From Mammaliicoccus sciuri (GTDB taxonomy: Bacteria > Bacillota > Bacilli > Staphylococcales > Staphylococcaceae): a stretch of DNA of 64,000 nt. Position numbers and translations under genes: made by a program. Under the pieces are notes generated by a model. It was not told where the DNA came from. It was given only the letters and a program-made list of their open reading frames with translations, and ran no database searches. Positions 56,085 to 63,912 of this stretch are shown here, piece by piece; the stretch's first letter is position 1; each line of letters starts with the position of its first letter. The stretch is from NCBI RefSeq assembly GCF_025561425.1, contig NZ_CP094824.1:930001-994000 (forward strand), given 5' to 3'.

Positions 56085-56310
56085 ATATTCTTTATCTTAC
56101 CGTTGGTAGTTATTTTAAGAATATGAAATAGTAGAAGAGAGAAGTACTCCGAATAGATTTTAGGGTCAAAGAATCCGTAATAAAAACTGGAGAACTTCAC
56201 TCTCCTTATGAATTCGATTTTAGTATGTTGGGTCCACTGAGATCGTGTACAGGAAAATGAACTAAGTAAGGTTCAGTGAAGTTAAAACTTCTTAAATTAG
56301 AAGATTAGGA
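56085..56310 (+). ncRNA. Candidate IS110 bridge RNA region
   Basis: Non-coding DNA upstream of the transposase with two likely stem-loops: GGAGA...TCTCC and a larger CACTGA...TCAGTG that encloses a long internal loop. IS110-group elements encode their target/donor-specifying bridge RNA in this position. The assignment rests on position and structure only. Confidence 0.5.
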
Positions 56311-57522
56311 GTGGTTTTTATCGAATATTTTGGAATAGATGTTGGAAAAGGAAAGAGTTTTATTGCACATTATTCAAACAATGAATTTGTTAAAGAATTT
56401 GAAATTACCCATGATAATAATGGTTTTGATTCACTAAAGAAATATATAAAGAATTTCTCAGGAGTATATTTCTTGTTTGAAGCTACTGGTATATATTCAA
56501 AAGTATTGGAGAAATTTTGTACCGTTAATAAGATTTCGTTTTGTGTAATTAACCCTCTAGAGGCAAAATTACTAACTAATTCTTTAAGAAACTGGAAAAC
56601 AGATAAATCTGATGCACATAAACTTGCTGTTTTAGCTAAAAATATAAACAAAAAACCTTCTAGAAATTTATTGGAAGAAAAGTATGTAAAAATTAGAGAG
56701 CTGACAAGATACTATGAAGAAATTAACAATCAACAAAATTACTTAAAAAACCAATTGATTCAGTTACTAGATATGACTTTTCCAGAATTACAAAACCTAT
56801 TTAAGGACAGATATTCAAAATTGGCTTTACAAGTAGCTAGTAAGTTCCCACATCCGGACTTTGTTGATTCTAATGATATAGAAGAACTAAAAAAGATAAT
56901 TAATAGTTGTACAGAAAAAAATCTATCAGAGAAAAAGAAAGCACAATATGCAAATAAACTCGTAGAGTTCTCTATGGTCAGTTATCCTTCAGTTTCTAAA
57001 GATTCATTTTTAACAGATAAATTAGTTTATGTGATTGAAGATTTATTAAGCCTAATGAAACGGCATGCTTCTATAAAACAAAGATTATTAATGTTAGCTG
57101 AAGAATTTGAAGAATTTAAAATAATTAAATCTATTCCTGGCATTGGTGATTTAACTGCCATAATGATTATTGGCGAATTAGGTGATATCAAATCCTTTGA
57201 TTCTCATAAGCAATTGAATGCATATGTAGGTATTGATATAAAAAGATATCAGTCTGGTAAAACGCATTTTAAAGATAAAATAAACAAACGTGGAAACAAA
57301 CATGCTAGATCATTATTTTACTTAATCATTAAAAATTTTCTGTTGGGTCAAAGGTTATTTAAAAATCATATTATCGACTATTATTACAAATTAAAAAAGC
57401 AGCCTAATGGCAAAGGCCACAAGACTGCATCAGTAGCTTGCATTAACAAACTACTTAAAACCATTCATTATCTCGTAATAAATAATAAAGAATATGATTA
57501 TCACTTGTCTCCACACGGATAA
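56311..57522 (+). CDS. IS110-family DEDD transposase
   Basis: 403 residues. The N-terminal RuvC-like domain shows FGIDVGKGKSFIAHY, FLFEATGIYSKVLEKF and KTDKSDAHKLAVLA (acidic residues). The C-terminal Transposase_20 domain shows IKSIPGIGDLTAIMIIGELG and the Ser-containing RYQSGKTHFK. Intact. The first codon is uncertain: GTG 56311 overlaps the AGGAG. Confidence 0.9.
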   Translation: MVFIEYFGIDVGKGKSFIAHYSNNEFVKEFEITHDNNGFDSLKKYIKNFSGVYFLFEATGIYSKVLEKFCTVNKISFCVINPLEAKLLTNSLRNWKTDKSDAHKLAVLAKNINKKPSRNLLEEKYVKIRELTRYYEEINNQQNYLKNQLIQLLDMTFPELQNLFKDRYSKLALQVASKFPHPDFVDSNDIEELKKIINSCTEKNLSEKKKAQYANKLVEFSMVSYPSVSKDSFLTDKLVYVIEDLLSLMKRHASIKQRLLMLAEEFEEFKIIKSIPGIGDLTAIMIIGELGDIKSFDSHKQLNAYVGIDIKRYQSGKTHFKDKINKRGNKHARSLFYLIIKNFLLGQRLFKNHIIDYYYKLKKQPNGKGHKTASVACINKLLKTIHYLVINNKEYDYHLSPHG

Positions 57523-57635
57523 TATATTCATCTAAATCATAACATATTGAAAAAATTATTAAATAATAAAGGCTTATTTAGTGATGCCAATTTTAAATAT
57601 TTTTTACTACGTAGTAGTTGACAAATCGTAGGATA

Positions 57636-57845
57636 ATGTCTAGGACAATTGAAAAATCAGGTGCTGTATTTTTAGAGAAAATAAAGTTATTAAAGATTGA
57701 TGAAATCTATGGAAAAATTCCTCGAGAATTGATTGAAAGGTTGGATAAAAGTCATTTTGAATTATTGGAGACTTATTTTTCATATATGACGGCTAACTTT
57801 GATGATGCTATAATTATGTTAAAAAGTAAATTAGGAAAGGAGTGA
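57636..57845 (+). pseudogene. HipA-like kinase, C-terminal part (gene split by IS110)
   Basis: 70 codons in one frame (open back to 57618). EKIKLLKIDEIYGKIPRELI and LLETYFSYMTANFDDAIIML match the C-terminal helices of HipA_2 kinases, which have an IPxEW-like motif and end in an R/N-rich helix. There is no RBS for independent translation. The stop overlaps the RBS region of the next gene, so the original operon was kinase-partner. Confidence 0.68.
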
Positions 57846-57850
57846 AGCCA

Positions 57851-58582
57851 ATGTATCGTGTAGAATATTCTATACTTAGTTATTATCCAGATTTGTATCT
57901 AAAAAGTAATATTGCGGTCGGAGTAGCTTTCCAAATAGTTGGGGAAGATTATTTCAAAAATGAAGTAAAGTTAATTACACAAAGAAAAAAATTATTATCA
58001 TTCGATGACGAACTTGATAATTTAAATGTTGTAAATTTGTTTTTAAATGGAATCAAAGATGAGTTTGAAAATACAAACGAAAGTATTAGAGATTATGTTA
58101 AACGTTTTGTTAATAATTTTTATTTCGAAAAGATTGATTACAGAATATTTAATACATTAGAAGATGCTTTAGAATTTATTGAAGTTACTTATAAATATAT
58201 ACTACATTTAGGTTTAGATAAAAAAGAAAGACTTAAAAACCAAGAGAAACGTAAATATACTATGAAATATCTAGAAAGTAAATACGAGAATATTAGTTCG
58301 AAACATGTCATACATGGCGTTCATTCTTTGGATAAATTTACACCTGATTTTATTGCTGAAGATAAAACGGGAAAAAAAATATTGTTTAAGTATTTAAATA
58401 AAAATAATACAGCAATTCATAATGCAAGATCTTATATAATGTATGCACATTTTAATAATCAAGATTTAGTATTGATTTTGGAACAAGGTATGGACGAAGA
58501 AAAAGAATTATTAAAAACTTTTTCAAAAGAATTAAATGCACAAGTTACTTTTAAATTTGAAAAAGAGTTAGTTGAAATATAA
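57851..58582 (+). CDS. DUF3037-like partner protein (243 aa)
   Basis: The N-terminal YRVEYSILSYYPDLYLKSNI followed by AVGVAFQI resembles DUF3037 proteins, which I recall as frequent neighbours of HipA-like kinases. The C-terminal half (TPDFIAEDKTGKKILFKYL, LVLILEQGMDEEKELLKTF) is a second alpha/beta region that I cannot assign. ATG 57851 has AGGAAAGGAG eight bases upstream; GTG 57842 is too close. Confidence 0.55.
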   Translation: MYRVEYSILSYYPDLYLKSNIAVGVAFQIVGEDYFKNEVKLITQRKKLLSFDDELDNLNVVNLFLNGIKDEFENTNESIRDYVKRFVNNFYFEKIDYRIFNTLEDALEFIEVTYKYILHLGLDKKERLKNQEKRKYTMKYLESKYENISSKHVIHGVHSLDKFTPDFIAEDKTGKKILFKYLNKNNTAIHNARSYIMYAHFNNQDLVLILEQGMDEEKELLKTFSKELNAQVTFKFEKELVEI

Positions 58583-58653
58583 TAACCCACCTTAATTGGG
58601 TACTGCACCCCTAAAGTTAGAGTAAAAAAACTAACTTTAGGGGGTGTTTTAAT

Positions 58654-59205
58654 ATGACAAAATATAGTGATGAATTTAAGTTGAAAGTTGTAAGAGATTA
58701 TCTAGATGGCCATTATGGTTATCGAAAATTAGCTAAAAAATATAATATACCTGATAAAATTATTATACGAACATGGGTAAAAGCCTTTCAATCATTCGGT
58801 GTAGATGGCATTAAAAAGAAACAGAAAAAGACAGTTTATTCTGTTACATTCAAAATAAATGTATTAAACTATATGAAAAGAACAGGCGATTCCTTCCAAG
58901 ATACAGCGATTAAATTTGGCCTAAATACCCCATCTATTATTGTGCGATGGAAAAAGATATATGACAAAGAAGGTGTGGAAGGACTCGAAAAGCCGAAAGG
59001 ACGACCTCCCATGAAAAAGAAGAAACAGAAGAAATCTAATCAAAACCTATCACGAGAAAAAGAGTTAGAGCTAGAAAATGAAAATCTTCGATTAGAGAAT
59101 GCTTATTTAAAAAAGTTGAACGCTTTTCGAGAGAATCCGAGTGCCTTTCTAGAAAAGCACAAGCAGCAGTGGCATTCGAACTCAAAGAAGAAGGATTCAA
59201 ATTAA
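58654..59205 (+). CDS. IS3-family transposase OrfA
   Basis: 183 residues with two helix-turn-helix units (YRKLAKKYNIPDKIIIRTWV; FQDTAIKFGLNTPSIIVRWK), a basic linker and a leucine-zipper coiled coil (EKELELENENLRLENAYLKK). It binds the IS ends. Followed by orfB in the -1 frame. Confidence 0.92.
   Translation: MTKYSDEFKLKVVRDYLDGHYGYRKLAKKYNIPDKIIIRTWVKAFQSFGVDGIKKKQKKTVYSVTFKINVLNYMKRTGDSFQDTAIKFGLNTPSIIVRWKKIYDKEGVEGLEKPKGRPPMKKKKQKKSNQNLSREKELELENENLRLENAYLKKLNAFRENPSAFLEKHKQQWHSNSKKKDSN
59109..59115 (+). other. Programmed -1 frameshift site of the IS3 element
   Basis: A AAA AAG in the orfA frame (TTA AAA AAG TTG). After slippage the reading GTT GAA CGC continues without stop into orfB. 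Confidence 0.8.
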
Positions 59206-60032
59206 AAGATATCTTAGTAAAGGTTGGTATACCAGAAGCAACCTATCATTACCATGCCAAACAATTACAAAAGGAAGATTTAGATAAAGGTTGGAAGAAA
59301 AAGATCATTGAACTTTTTCAAAAACACAACGGTAAATACGGCTATCGTCGTATATATTTAGCTTTGAGAAATCAAGGTTATCTCATTAACCATAAGAAAG
59401 TACAACGAATTATGCGAGAACTAGGATTAAAATGTCAAAAATTCACACGTAAATCACGCTATCAATCATACAAAGGTACAGTTGGTAAAGTGGCTGAAAA
59501 TCGCTTGAATCGTAGATTCCATACATCTATTCGACTTCAAAAATTAGTGACAGATATCACTGAATTTAAATGTGCTGAAGAACAAAAATTATATCTCAGC
59601 CCTATTATGGATTTATACAATGGGGAAATCATTTCTTATGGTATATCCAGAAGACCAACATTAGACTTAGTACTTCAATCATTGGATAAAGCAGTTACAA
59701 TCATTAAGCATGAAGCACCATATCGTACGACGATACATTCTGATCAAGGTTGGCATTATCAGCATAATGCATGGATTAGAAGATTATCGGAACAAAGGAT
59801 TTATCAAAGTATGTCACGTAAAGCGACGTGTGCGGATAATGCTTCTATGGAGAATTTCTTTGGCATCATGAAGCAGGAAATGTATCATGGAGAAGAACTT
59901 GTTAACTATGAAACATTAAAAAGAAGAATTGAGGATTACATCTATTGGTATAACAATGAACGTTTGAAATTAAAATTGGCTGGACGAAGTCCAGTACAAT
60001 ACCGAACTCAATCCAGCCAATTAATAGCATAA
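59115..60032 (+). CDS. IS3-family transposase OrfB (integrase catalytic domain)
   Basis: HTH_21 region (KHNGKYGYRRIYLALRNQGY) and an rve DDE domain: Asp in VTDITEFKC, Asp in IHSDQGWHYQ, Glu in MENFFGIMKQEM. Translated as the OrfAB fusion by frameshifting from 59115; an internal GTG at 59169 could start OrfB alone. Intact. Confidence 0.92.
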   Translation, partial: VERFSRESECLSRKAQAAVAFELKEEGFKLKDILVKVGIPEATYHYHAKQLQKEDLDKGWKKKIIELFQKHNGKYGYRRIYLALRNQGYLINHKKVQRIMRELGLKCQKFTRKSRYQSYKGTVGKVAENRLNRRFHTSIRLQKLVTDITEFKCAEEQKLYLSPIMDLYNGEIISYGISRRPTLDLVLQSLDKAVTIIKHEAPYRTTIHSDQGWHYQHNAWIRRLSEQRIYQSMSRKATCADNASMENFFGIMKQEMYHGEELVNYETLKRRIEDYIYWYNNERLKLKLAGRSPVQYRTQSSQLIA

Positions 60033-60077
60033 TGGAAACTCTAACTTTGGGGGGTCACTACCTTGGTGGGCTTTTTT

Positions 60078-60096
60078 TATGATATAATTTAATTAG
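60078..60096 (+). promoter_or_regulatory. Promoter, second copy of a 19-bp element
   Basis: TATGATATAATTTAATTAG, identical to 54924-54942, with an extended -10 (TGA-TATAAT). It would transcribe the small ORF at 60124. Confidence 0.6.
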
Positions 60097-60123
60097 GCGA
60101 AAGAGGTTAGAAGTATATATGAG

Positions 60124-60261
60124 GTGGCTGCTACAGACTGTTGCATCTTTTTTGTTATAAATTTAAATTATTCATCTATAGGGGTATTACTATTTGGTTA
60201 CTCAATATTAATGCGAATAAGACATTATGCTAAGAAATCAAAATATAAAGATCAAAATTAA
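60124..60261 (+). CDS. Small membrane-like ORF (45 aa)
   Basis: GTG start, hydrophobic middle (SIGVLLFGYSILM) and basic end (RHYAKKSKYKDQN), with its own promoter and terminator. The layout is that of type I toxins in Gram-positive prophages, but the sequence is not a clear match and no antisense RNA is evident. Confidence 0.4.
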   Translation: MAATDCCIFFVINLNYSSIGVLLFGYSILMRIRHYAKKSKYKDQN

Positions 60262-60273
60262 AAACATATATTA

Positions 60274-60308
60274 AAAAGCACCTGTTGATTATACGGGTGC
60301 TTTTATTA
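60274..60308 (+). terminator. Terminator of the small ORF
   Basis: AAAAGCACC pairs with GGTGCTTTT (60296-60304). Confidence 0.75.
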
Positions 60309-60375
60309 GTATCTACTACTAGTATCATGTGTTTATATATGGTACTTATAACTTTGAGTAGTATATATAACTTAT

Positions 60376-60387
60376 CCCCAAGTCTCC
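60376..60387 (-). repeat. Inverted copy of the 12-bp repeat core
   Basis: CCCCAAGTCTCC is the reverse complement of GGAGACTTGGGG found at 14801-14816 and 21161-21176. Confidence 0.55.
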
Positions 60388-60498
60388 GACATATTAAAAA
60401 AATCTACATTCAGCAACCTCTTTTATTTCTAAGTACGAGGGCACTTATCAACAAAACCTTTCTTACTTGGACAAGTAACAATTGTGGATACTTTTGTC

Positions 60499-60520
60499 TT
60501 CCGACAGTTGTTCCGACAGT
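60499..60520 (+). repeat. attP arm-type site, right copy
   Basis: Two TTCCGACAG(T) repeats, 105 bp before attR; 20 of 22 bases match the left copy at 13628. Confidence 0.7.
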
Positions 60521-60624
60521 TTGGGAATAAATAGGGGGTATATAGGGTTAAAATAGATATTTTGTTCGCATAAATACGAACAGTTATAACTACCTGAAAA
60601 CACTGTCATATAAAGGTTTGTAAG

Positions 60625-60666
60625 GTATTCATCATAAAGTCAATACAGAACATTTGTACTTGTGCA
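60625..60666 (+). repeat. attR core (42-bp direct repeat)
   Basis: Identical to attL at 13522-13563. Its last bases TTGTGCA plus the chromosomal CAAG form the palindrome CTTGTGCACAAG, which is cut at attL. Confidence 0.93.
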
Positions 60667-60820
60667 CAAGTTAACCACATTTTGTGGACAACATTAGTAT
60701 AAGCTTTTAAATATTTGTGGATAAAATAGGTGATTTTGATTGATATTTTACATTTTACTTGTGGATAACTAGGGTAACTTTGTGGATTACTTGAAAAATA
60801 AGACTTTTTGATGTGTATAA
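60661..60820. promoter_or_regulatory. DnaA-box cluster (tsaD-ABC-F intergenic)
   Basis: Perfect DnaA boxes (TTATNCACA, read on the minus strand) at 60716-60724, 60760-60768 and 60812-60820. One-mismatch boxes at 60661-60669, 60671-60679, 60683-60691 and 60781-60789. B. subtilis has a known DnaA-box cluster in the same gcp-ydiF interval that titrates DnaA. Function here is inferred from motif and synteny. Confidence 0.75.
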
Positions 60821-60841
60821 AGATGTGCTTAATTATTTCAG

Positions 60842-60880
60842 AAAAAAACGACTGAGGTGTAAAATTTACCTCAGTCGCTT
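60842..60880 (-). terminator. Terminator of the ABC-F gene
   Basis: CGACTGAGGT pairs perfectly with ACCTCAGTCG; on the minus strand a run of T follows. Confidence 0.85.
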
Positions 60881-60884
60881 TTCG

Positions 60885-62807
60885 TTAATTTAACTTACTT
60901 TCAAGTTCTTCCCATTTTTCCATGTATTCTTCGAGCAAACGTTCTGCTTCAACTCGTAAATTATTAATTTCATTACTTTTTTCAATATCATTAAATATCT
61001 CTGGTAACGTCAGTTGATGTTCATAGTCAGAGATTTGTTCTTCATATGTGGAAATATTATTTTCAATTTCTTCTAACTGTCTTTCGAGTTTACGCTTTTC
61101 TTTTTTTAGTTGTTTTTGATTTGCGTAATATTGATCGTCTTTAGGCGTTTCAGTAGATTGGATGTCTTCTTGTTCATAACGACTAATAGCTTCACGTTGT
61201 TCTAGCTTTTCTAAATAATATTGGTAATCGCCTCTAAATAATTCATTTCCACTTTGTGTGATGTGGAAAATATTATTCGCTAGTTCGTTAATAAAATAAC
61301 GGTCATGTGATACAAAGAGTAGTGTACCTTCAAAATTTTGCAAAGCTTGTTCCAACATTTCTTTAGAATCGATATCTAAGTGATTGGTAGGTTCATCTAG
61401 AATGAGTACATTGTTTTTTTCTAACATGAGTAAAGCGAGTTGAAGTCTGGCTTTTTCTCCACCAGATAAATCATTGATGACTTTTTTTACTTCTTCTTGA
61501 GTAAATAAAAATCTACCTAAAATTGTTCTTATATCTTTCTCAGGCATATGTGCATATTGATTCCAAACGTAGTCTAAGATTGTCATATTAGAAGTAAATT
61601 CTGCTTGTTTTTGGTCGTAATAACCAATTTGAATATTAGAACCATAAACAATATTACCGCCTAAAGCAGGTATTTTTTGAGCAATTGTTTTGATCAACGT
61701 AGATTTACCAATACCATTTGGACCAATTATCGCAATACGGTCATGTCGCTTCACTTCTAAGTTGATAGGCGGTGTAATGCTTTTAGAATAACCGATATCT
61801 AAATGTTGAACTTTAAGGACATCTTCACCTGTAGCTCTAGTTATTTCAAAATTTATTTGTGCACTTTTAGCATCAAGTCTCGGCTTTTCAATTCTTTCCA
61901 TTCTTTCTAGTACTTTACGACGACTTTTTGCCATGCCGCTTGTTGAAGCACGTGTAATATTTTTTTCGACAAATGTTTCTAACTTTTTAATTTCACTTTG
62001 TTGTCTTTCATATTCAGCCATGACTTTTTCGTAATGTGCATCTCGTTCTTTTAAGAATTTACTATAATTACCGACATACTTTTTAACAGAACCTAAAGCG
62101 ACATCATAGACTTGATTGACTATTTTATCTAAAAAGTATCTGTCATGACTGATAATAACAATCGCACCTTTAAAGTGTGTTAAATAATTCTCTAGCCATT
62201 CAGTTGTTTCCATATCTAAATGGTTCGTAGGTTCATCGAGTAACAGTAAATCAGGTTCACTTAATAACATTTGAGCCATGGATAATCTTGTTTTTTGCCC
62301 GCCACTAAATGATTGAATTTGTCTATCAAAGTCAGATTCTTTAAAATCCAAACCTGTTAATACGGTTTTAATTTTACTTTCGTAATTATAGCCATCTATT
62401 AATTCATATTGATTAGATAACGCTTCGTATTGTGACAATTTTTCTTTATATATGTCTTGGTCATACTCATCAGCATGAATACTTAACCAATCTGTTAAAG
62501 TTTTCATTTTATCTTCAATATTGATAACGTCTTTAAATGGTTTCTTCATTTCATTCATAACAGTGTCATTAGAATCTAATGTCATTTGTTGAGTAAGGTA
62601 TCCCATTGTAACTTGTTTACCTTTAGAAATATTTCCTTCATCATACGATTCGACACCAGCGATGATTTTCATTAATGTTGTTTTTCCCGCGCCATTTCTA
62701 CCGACAATAGCGATTCTTTCACCGGTTTTTACTTCGAAATCTACATCAGAAAAGATAACTTTTCCATCATAAGATTTCTCTAATTTATTTATTTGTAAAA
62801 GTATCAT
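60885..62807 (-). CDS. ABC-F family ATPase (YdiF-like)
   Basis: 640 residues with two ABC domains: Walker A GRNGAGKTT and GPNGIGKST, signatures SGGQKTRLS and SGGEKARLQ, Walker B LLLDEPTNHLD and LILDEPTNHLD. There is a linker between the domains and a C-terminal coiled coil. No membrane segment. ABC-F proteins act on the ribosome. Synteny with B. subtilis ydiF suggests a housekeeping role rather than drug resistance. Confidence 0.9.
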   Translation of the reverse strand: MILLQINKLEKSYDGKVIFSDVDFEVKTGERIAIVGRNGAGKTTLMKIIAGVESYDEGNISKGKQVTMGYLTQQMTLDSNDTVMNEMKKPFKDVINIEDKMKTLTDWLSIHADEYDQDIYKEKLSQYEALSNQYELIDGYNYESKIKTVLTGLDFKESDFDRQIQSFSGGQKTRLSMAQMLLSEPDLLLLDEPTNHLDMETTEWLENYLTHFKGAIVIISHDRYFLDKIVNQVYDVALGSVKKYVGNYSKFLKERDAHYEKVMAEYERQQSEIKKLETFVEKNITRASTSGMAKSRRKVLERMERIEKPRLDAKSAQINFEITRATGEDVLKVQHLDIGYSKSITPPINLEVKRHDRIAIIGPNGIGKSTLIKTIAQKIPALGGNIVYGSNIQIGYYDQKQAEFTSNMTILDYVWNQYAHMPEKDIRTILGRFLFTQEEVKKVINDLSGGEKARLQLALLMLEKNNVLILDEPTNHLDIDSKEMLEQALQNFEGTLLFVSHDRYFINELANNIFHITQSGNELFRGDYQYYLEKLEQREAISRYEQEDIQSTETPKDDQYYANQKQLKKEKRKLERQLEEIENNISTYEEQISDYEHQLTLPEIFNDIEKSNEINNLRVEAERLLEEYMEKWEELESKLN

Positions 62808-62854
62808 GTTTACACCTCTCTATTAGTTATTATTTTACATGAAAACGAGTGATA

Positions 62855-62877
62855 ATTGTATGTAAATCACATACAAT
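62855..62877. promoter_or_regulatory. Perfect 9-bp inverted repeat between ABC-F and rex
   Basis: ATTGTATGT and ACATACAAT separated by five bases, 48 bp before the ABC-F start. Looks like an operator for a dimeric regulator; the regulator is unknown. Confidence 0.5.
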
Positions 62878-62907
62878 ATTTATATAGTTATTTTACGTGA
62901 AGTTTGT

Positions 62908-62941
62908 TATAATTAAGCCATTAGATGTGAACGCAATCACA
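62908..62941 (+). promoter_or_regulatory. rex promoter and Rex-like operator
   Basis: TATAAT at 62908-62913, then TGTGA-ACGCAA-TCACA at 62926-62941, which fits the Rex half-sites (TTGTGAA..TTCACAA-like). Its place at the transcription start suggests autoregulation by NADH/NAD+. Confidence 0.6.
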
Positions 62942-62969
62942 TTATTTTATATTGGAAAAGGTGAGGATT

Positions 62970-63602
62970 TTGGCAAAGAATGATGTGAAGATCCCTAAAG
63001 CAACTTTGAAACGTTTGCCTCTTTATTATAGATTTGTTAGCACATTGCATAATTCTGGCATAGATCGTGTTTCATCGAAAGAATTAAGTGAAGGACTTAA
63101 AATTGATTCAGCTACTATTCGTCGAGATTTTTCGTATTTTGGTGAATTAGGTAAAAAGGGTTATGGTTACAATATTAGTTATTTACTTAAATTTTTTAGA
63201 ACAACGCTTGAACAAGATGATATGACTAAAGTCGCAATCGTTGGTGTTGGTAATTTAGGTACTGCACTTGTGAATTATAACTTTACTGTTAATGATAGAA
63301 TGCAAATTGTAGCTGCTTTTGATCAATCAGAAGATATCATTGGAAGTATGGTTGGTAAATTAACTGTGGATAGTATGGATGATTTTGAAAAGGTAGTTGA
63401 AGAAGTAGGTATACAAGTTGTAATATTAACAGTACCACAACAAGCAGCTCAAAAAGTTGCGGATCGTATAACATCTTCGGGTATTACTGGTATTTTGAAT
63501 TTTACACCTCAAAGAATAAATGTACCTGAGAAAGTGCAGGTTCATCATATAGATTTAGGAATTGAATTACAATCTTTAATCTTCTTTATGAAGAATCAAT
63601 AG
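62970..63602 (+). CDS. rex: Redox-sensing transcriptional repressor Rex
   Basis: 210 residues from TTG 62970 (AAGGTGAGGA upstream). N-terminal winged helix ([35 protein letters not shown]) and a Rossmann NAD(H)-binding domain ([16 protein letters not shown]), then [11 protein letters not shown]. It represses fermentation/respiration genes when NAD+ is high. Confidence 0.95.
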   Translation: MAKNDVKIPKATLKRLPLYYRFVSTLHNSGIDRVSSKELSEGLKIDSATIRRDFSYFGELGKKGYGYNISYLLKFFRTTLEQDDMTKVAIVGVGNLGTALVNYNFTVNDRMQIVAAFDQSEDIIGSMVGKLTVDSMDDFEKVVEEVGIQVVILTVPQQAAQKVADRITSSGITGILNFTPQRINVPEKVQVHHIDLGIELQSLIFFMKNQ

Positions 63603-63613
63603 GAGGGTATCAA

Positions 63614-63838
63614 ATGGAAGCTTTAATGTTTATTAACACACTTGGTATTTCAGGACCAGTCAGTTTATTATTTATAGGGGTAGTTGCATTAATTATATTT
63701 GGACCAAAGAAATTACCACAATTCGGTAGAGCAATGGGTTCAACTTTGAAAGAATTTAAAGATGCAACTGATGGCATGACAAACTTTGATGAGAAGAAAA
63801 GCACTCCAGAAGATGGCAAAGATAAAGAAGTTAAATAG
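63614..63838 (+). CDS. tatA: Twin-arginine translocase subunit TatA
   Basis: 74 residues: a short N-terminal membrane helix ([20 protein letters not shown]), the FGPKKLP hinge, an amphipathic helix and an acidic/basic tail. Forms the Tat pore with TatC. RBS AGGAGGG, 11 bp after rex. Confidence 0.93.
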   Translation: MEALMFINTLGISGPVSLLFIGVVALIIFGPKKLPQFGRAMGSTLKEFKDATDGMTNFDEKKSTPEDGKDKEVK

Positions 63839-63865
63839 AATTTTATTTAACAGATGTTCCCAAGA

Positions 63866-63896
63866 ATGTGGCGGGTTTCCTGCCACATCTTTTTTA
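63866..63896 (+). terminator. Hairpin between tatA and tatC
   Basis: ATGTGGC pairs with GCCACAT and is followed by CTTTTTT. It should reduce tatC relative to tatA. Confidence 0.75.
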
Positions 63897-63912
63897 GATT
63901 GGAGGTAAGACG

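Larger units (their letters stand above)
56049..57633 (+). mobile_element. IS110-family element (ends approximate)
   Basis: A DEDD transposase with about 230 bp of non-coding DNA upstream and 100 bp downstream, and no terminal inverted repeats, as usual for IS110. The coordinates use the shared TAAT at 56049 and 57634, which gives a 1585-bp insert and restores one kinase frame. An alternative in-frame break is 56039-57617. Confidence 0.7.
58604..60058 (+). mobile_element. IS3-family (IS150-like) element
   Basis: About 1.45 kb. The left end TGCACCCCTAAAGTTAGAGT matches the inverted right end TGACCCCCCAAAGTTAGAGT at 17 of 20 positions. orfA and orfB overlap with a slippery site. If the right end is taken at 60058, a 3-bp duplication TAC flanks it. 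It sits inside the terminator hairpin of the preceding gene (CCCACC at 58586 and GGTGGG at 60065). Confidence 0.9.
60309..60624. other. attP right arm, no gene
   Basis: 316 bp without a convincing gene. It contains the inverted 12-mer at 60376, near-matches to DnaA boxes (60372, 60445, 60483) and the arm-site pair at 60499-60520. Confidence 0.6.
13522..60666. mobile_element. cos-type siphovirus prophage, 47.1 kb
   Basis: Bounded by an identical 42-bp repeat with an integrase next to the left copy. It has the full module order: lysogeny, switch, early replication/recombination, packaging, head, tail, lysis, conversion region. Two structural genes (portal, Dit) carry single-base frameshifts and two insertion sequences lie in the conversion region, so it may be unable to make particles. 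Confidence 0.95.

Noticed and set aside
56039-57617. AGTAG as a 5-bp target duplication of the IS110 element
   Set aside because: Removing one AGTAG-to-AGTAG unit puts a stop in the kinase frame, and IS110 elements do not normally make such duplications.
60885-62807. ABC-F as an antibiotic resistance gene (Vga/Msr-like)
   Set aside because: Synteny with B. subtilis ydiF, a C-terminal coiled coil and lack of resistance gene context point to a housekeeping ABC-F.
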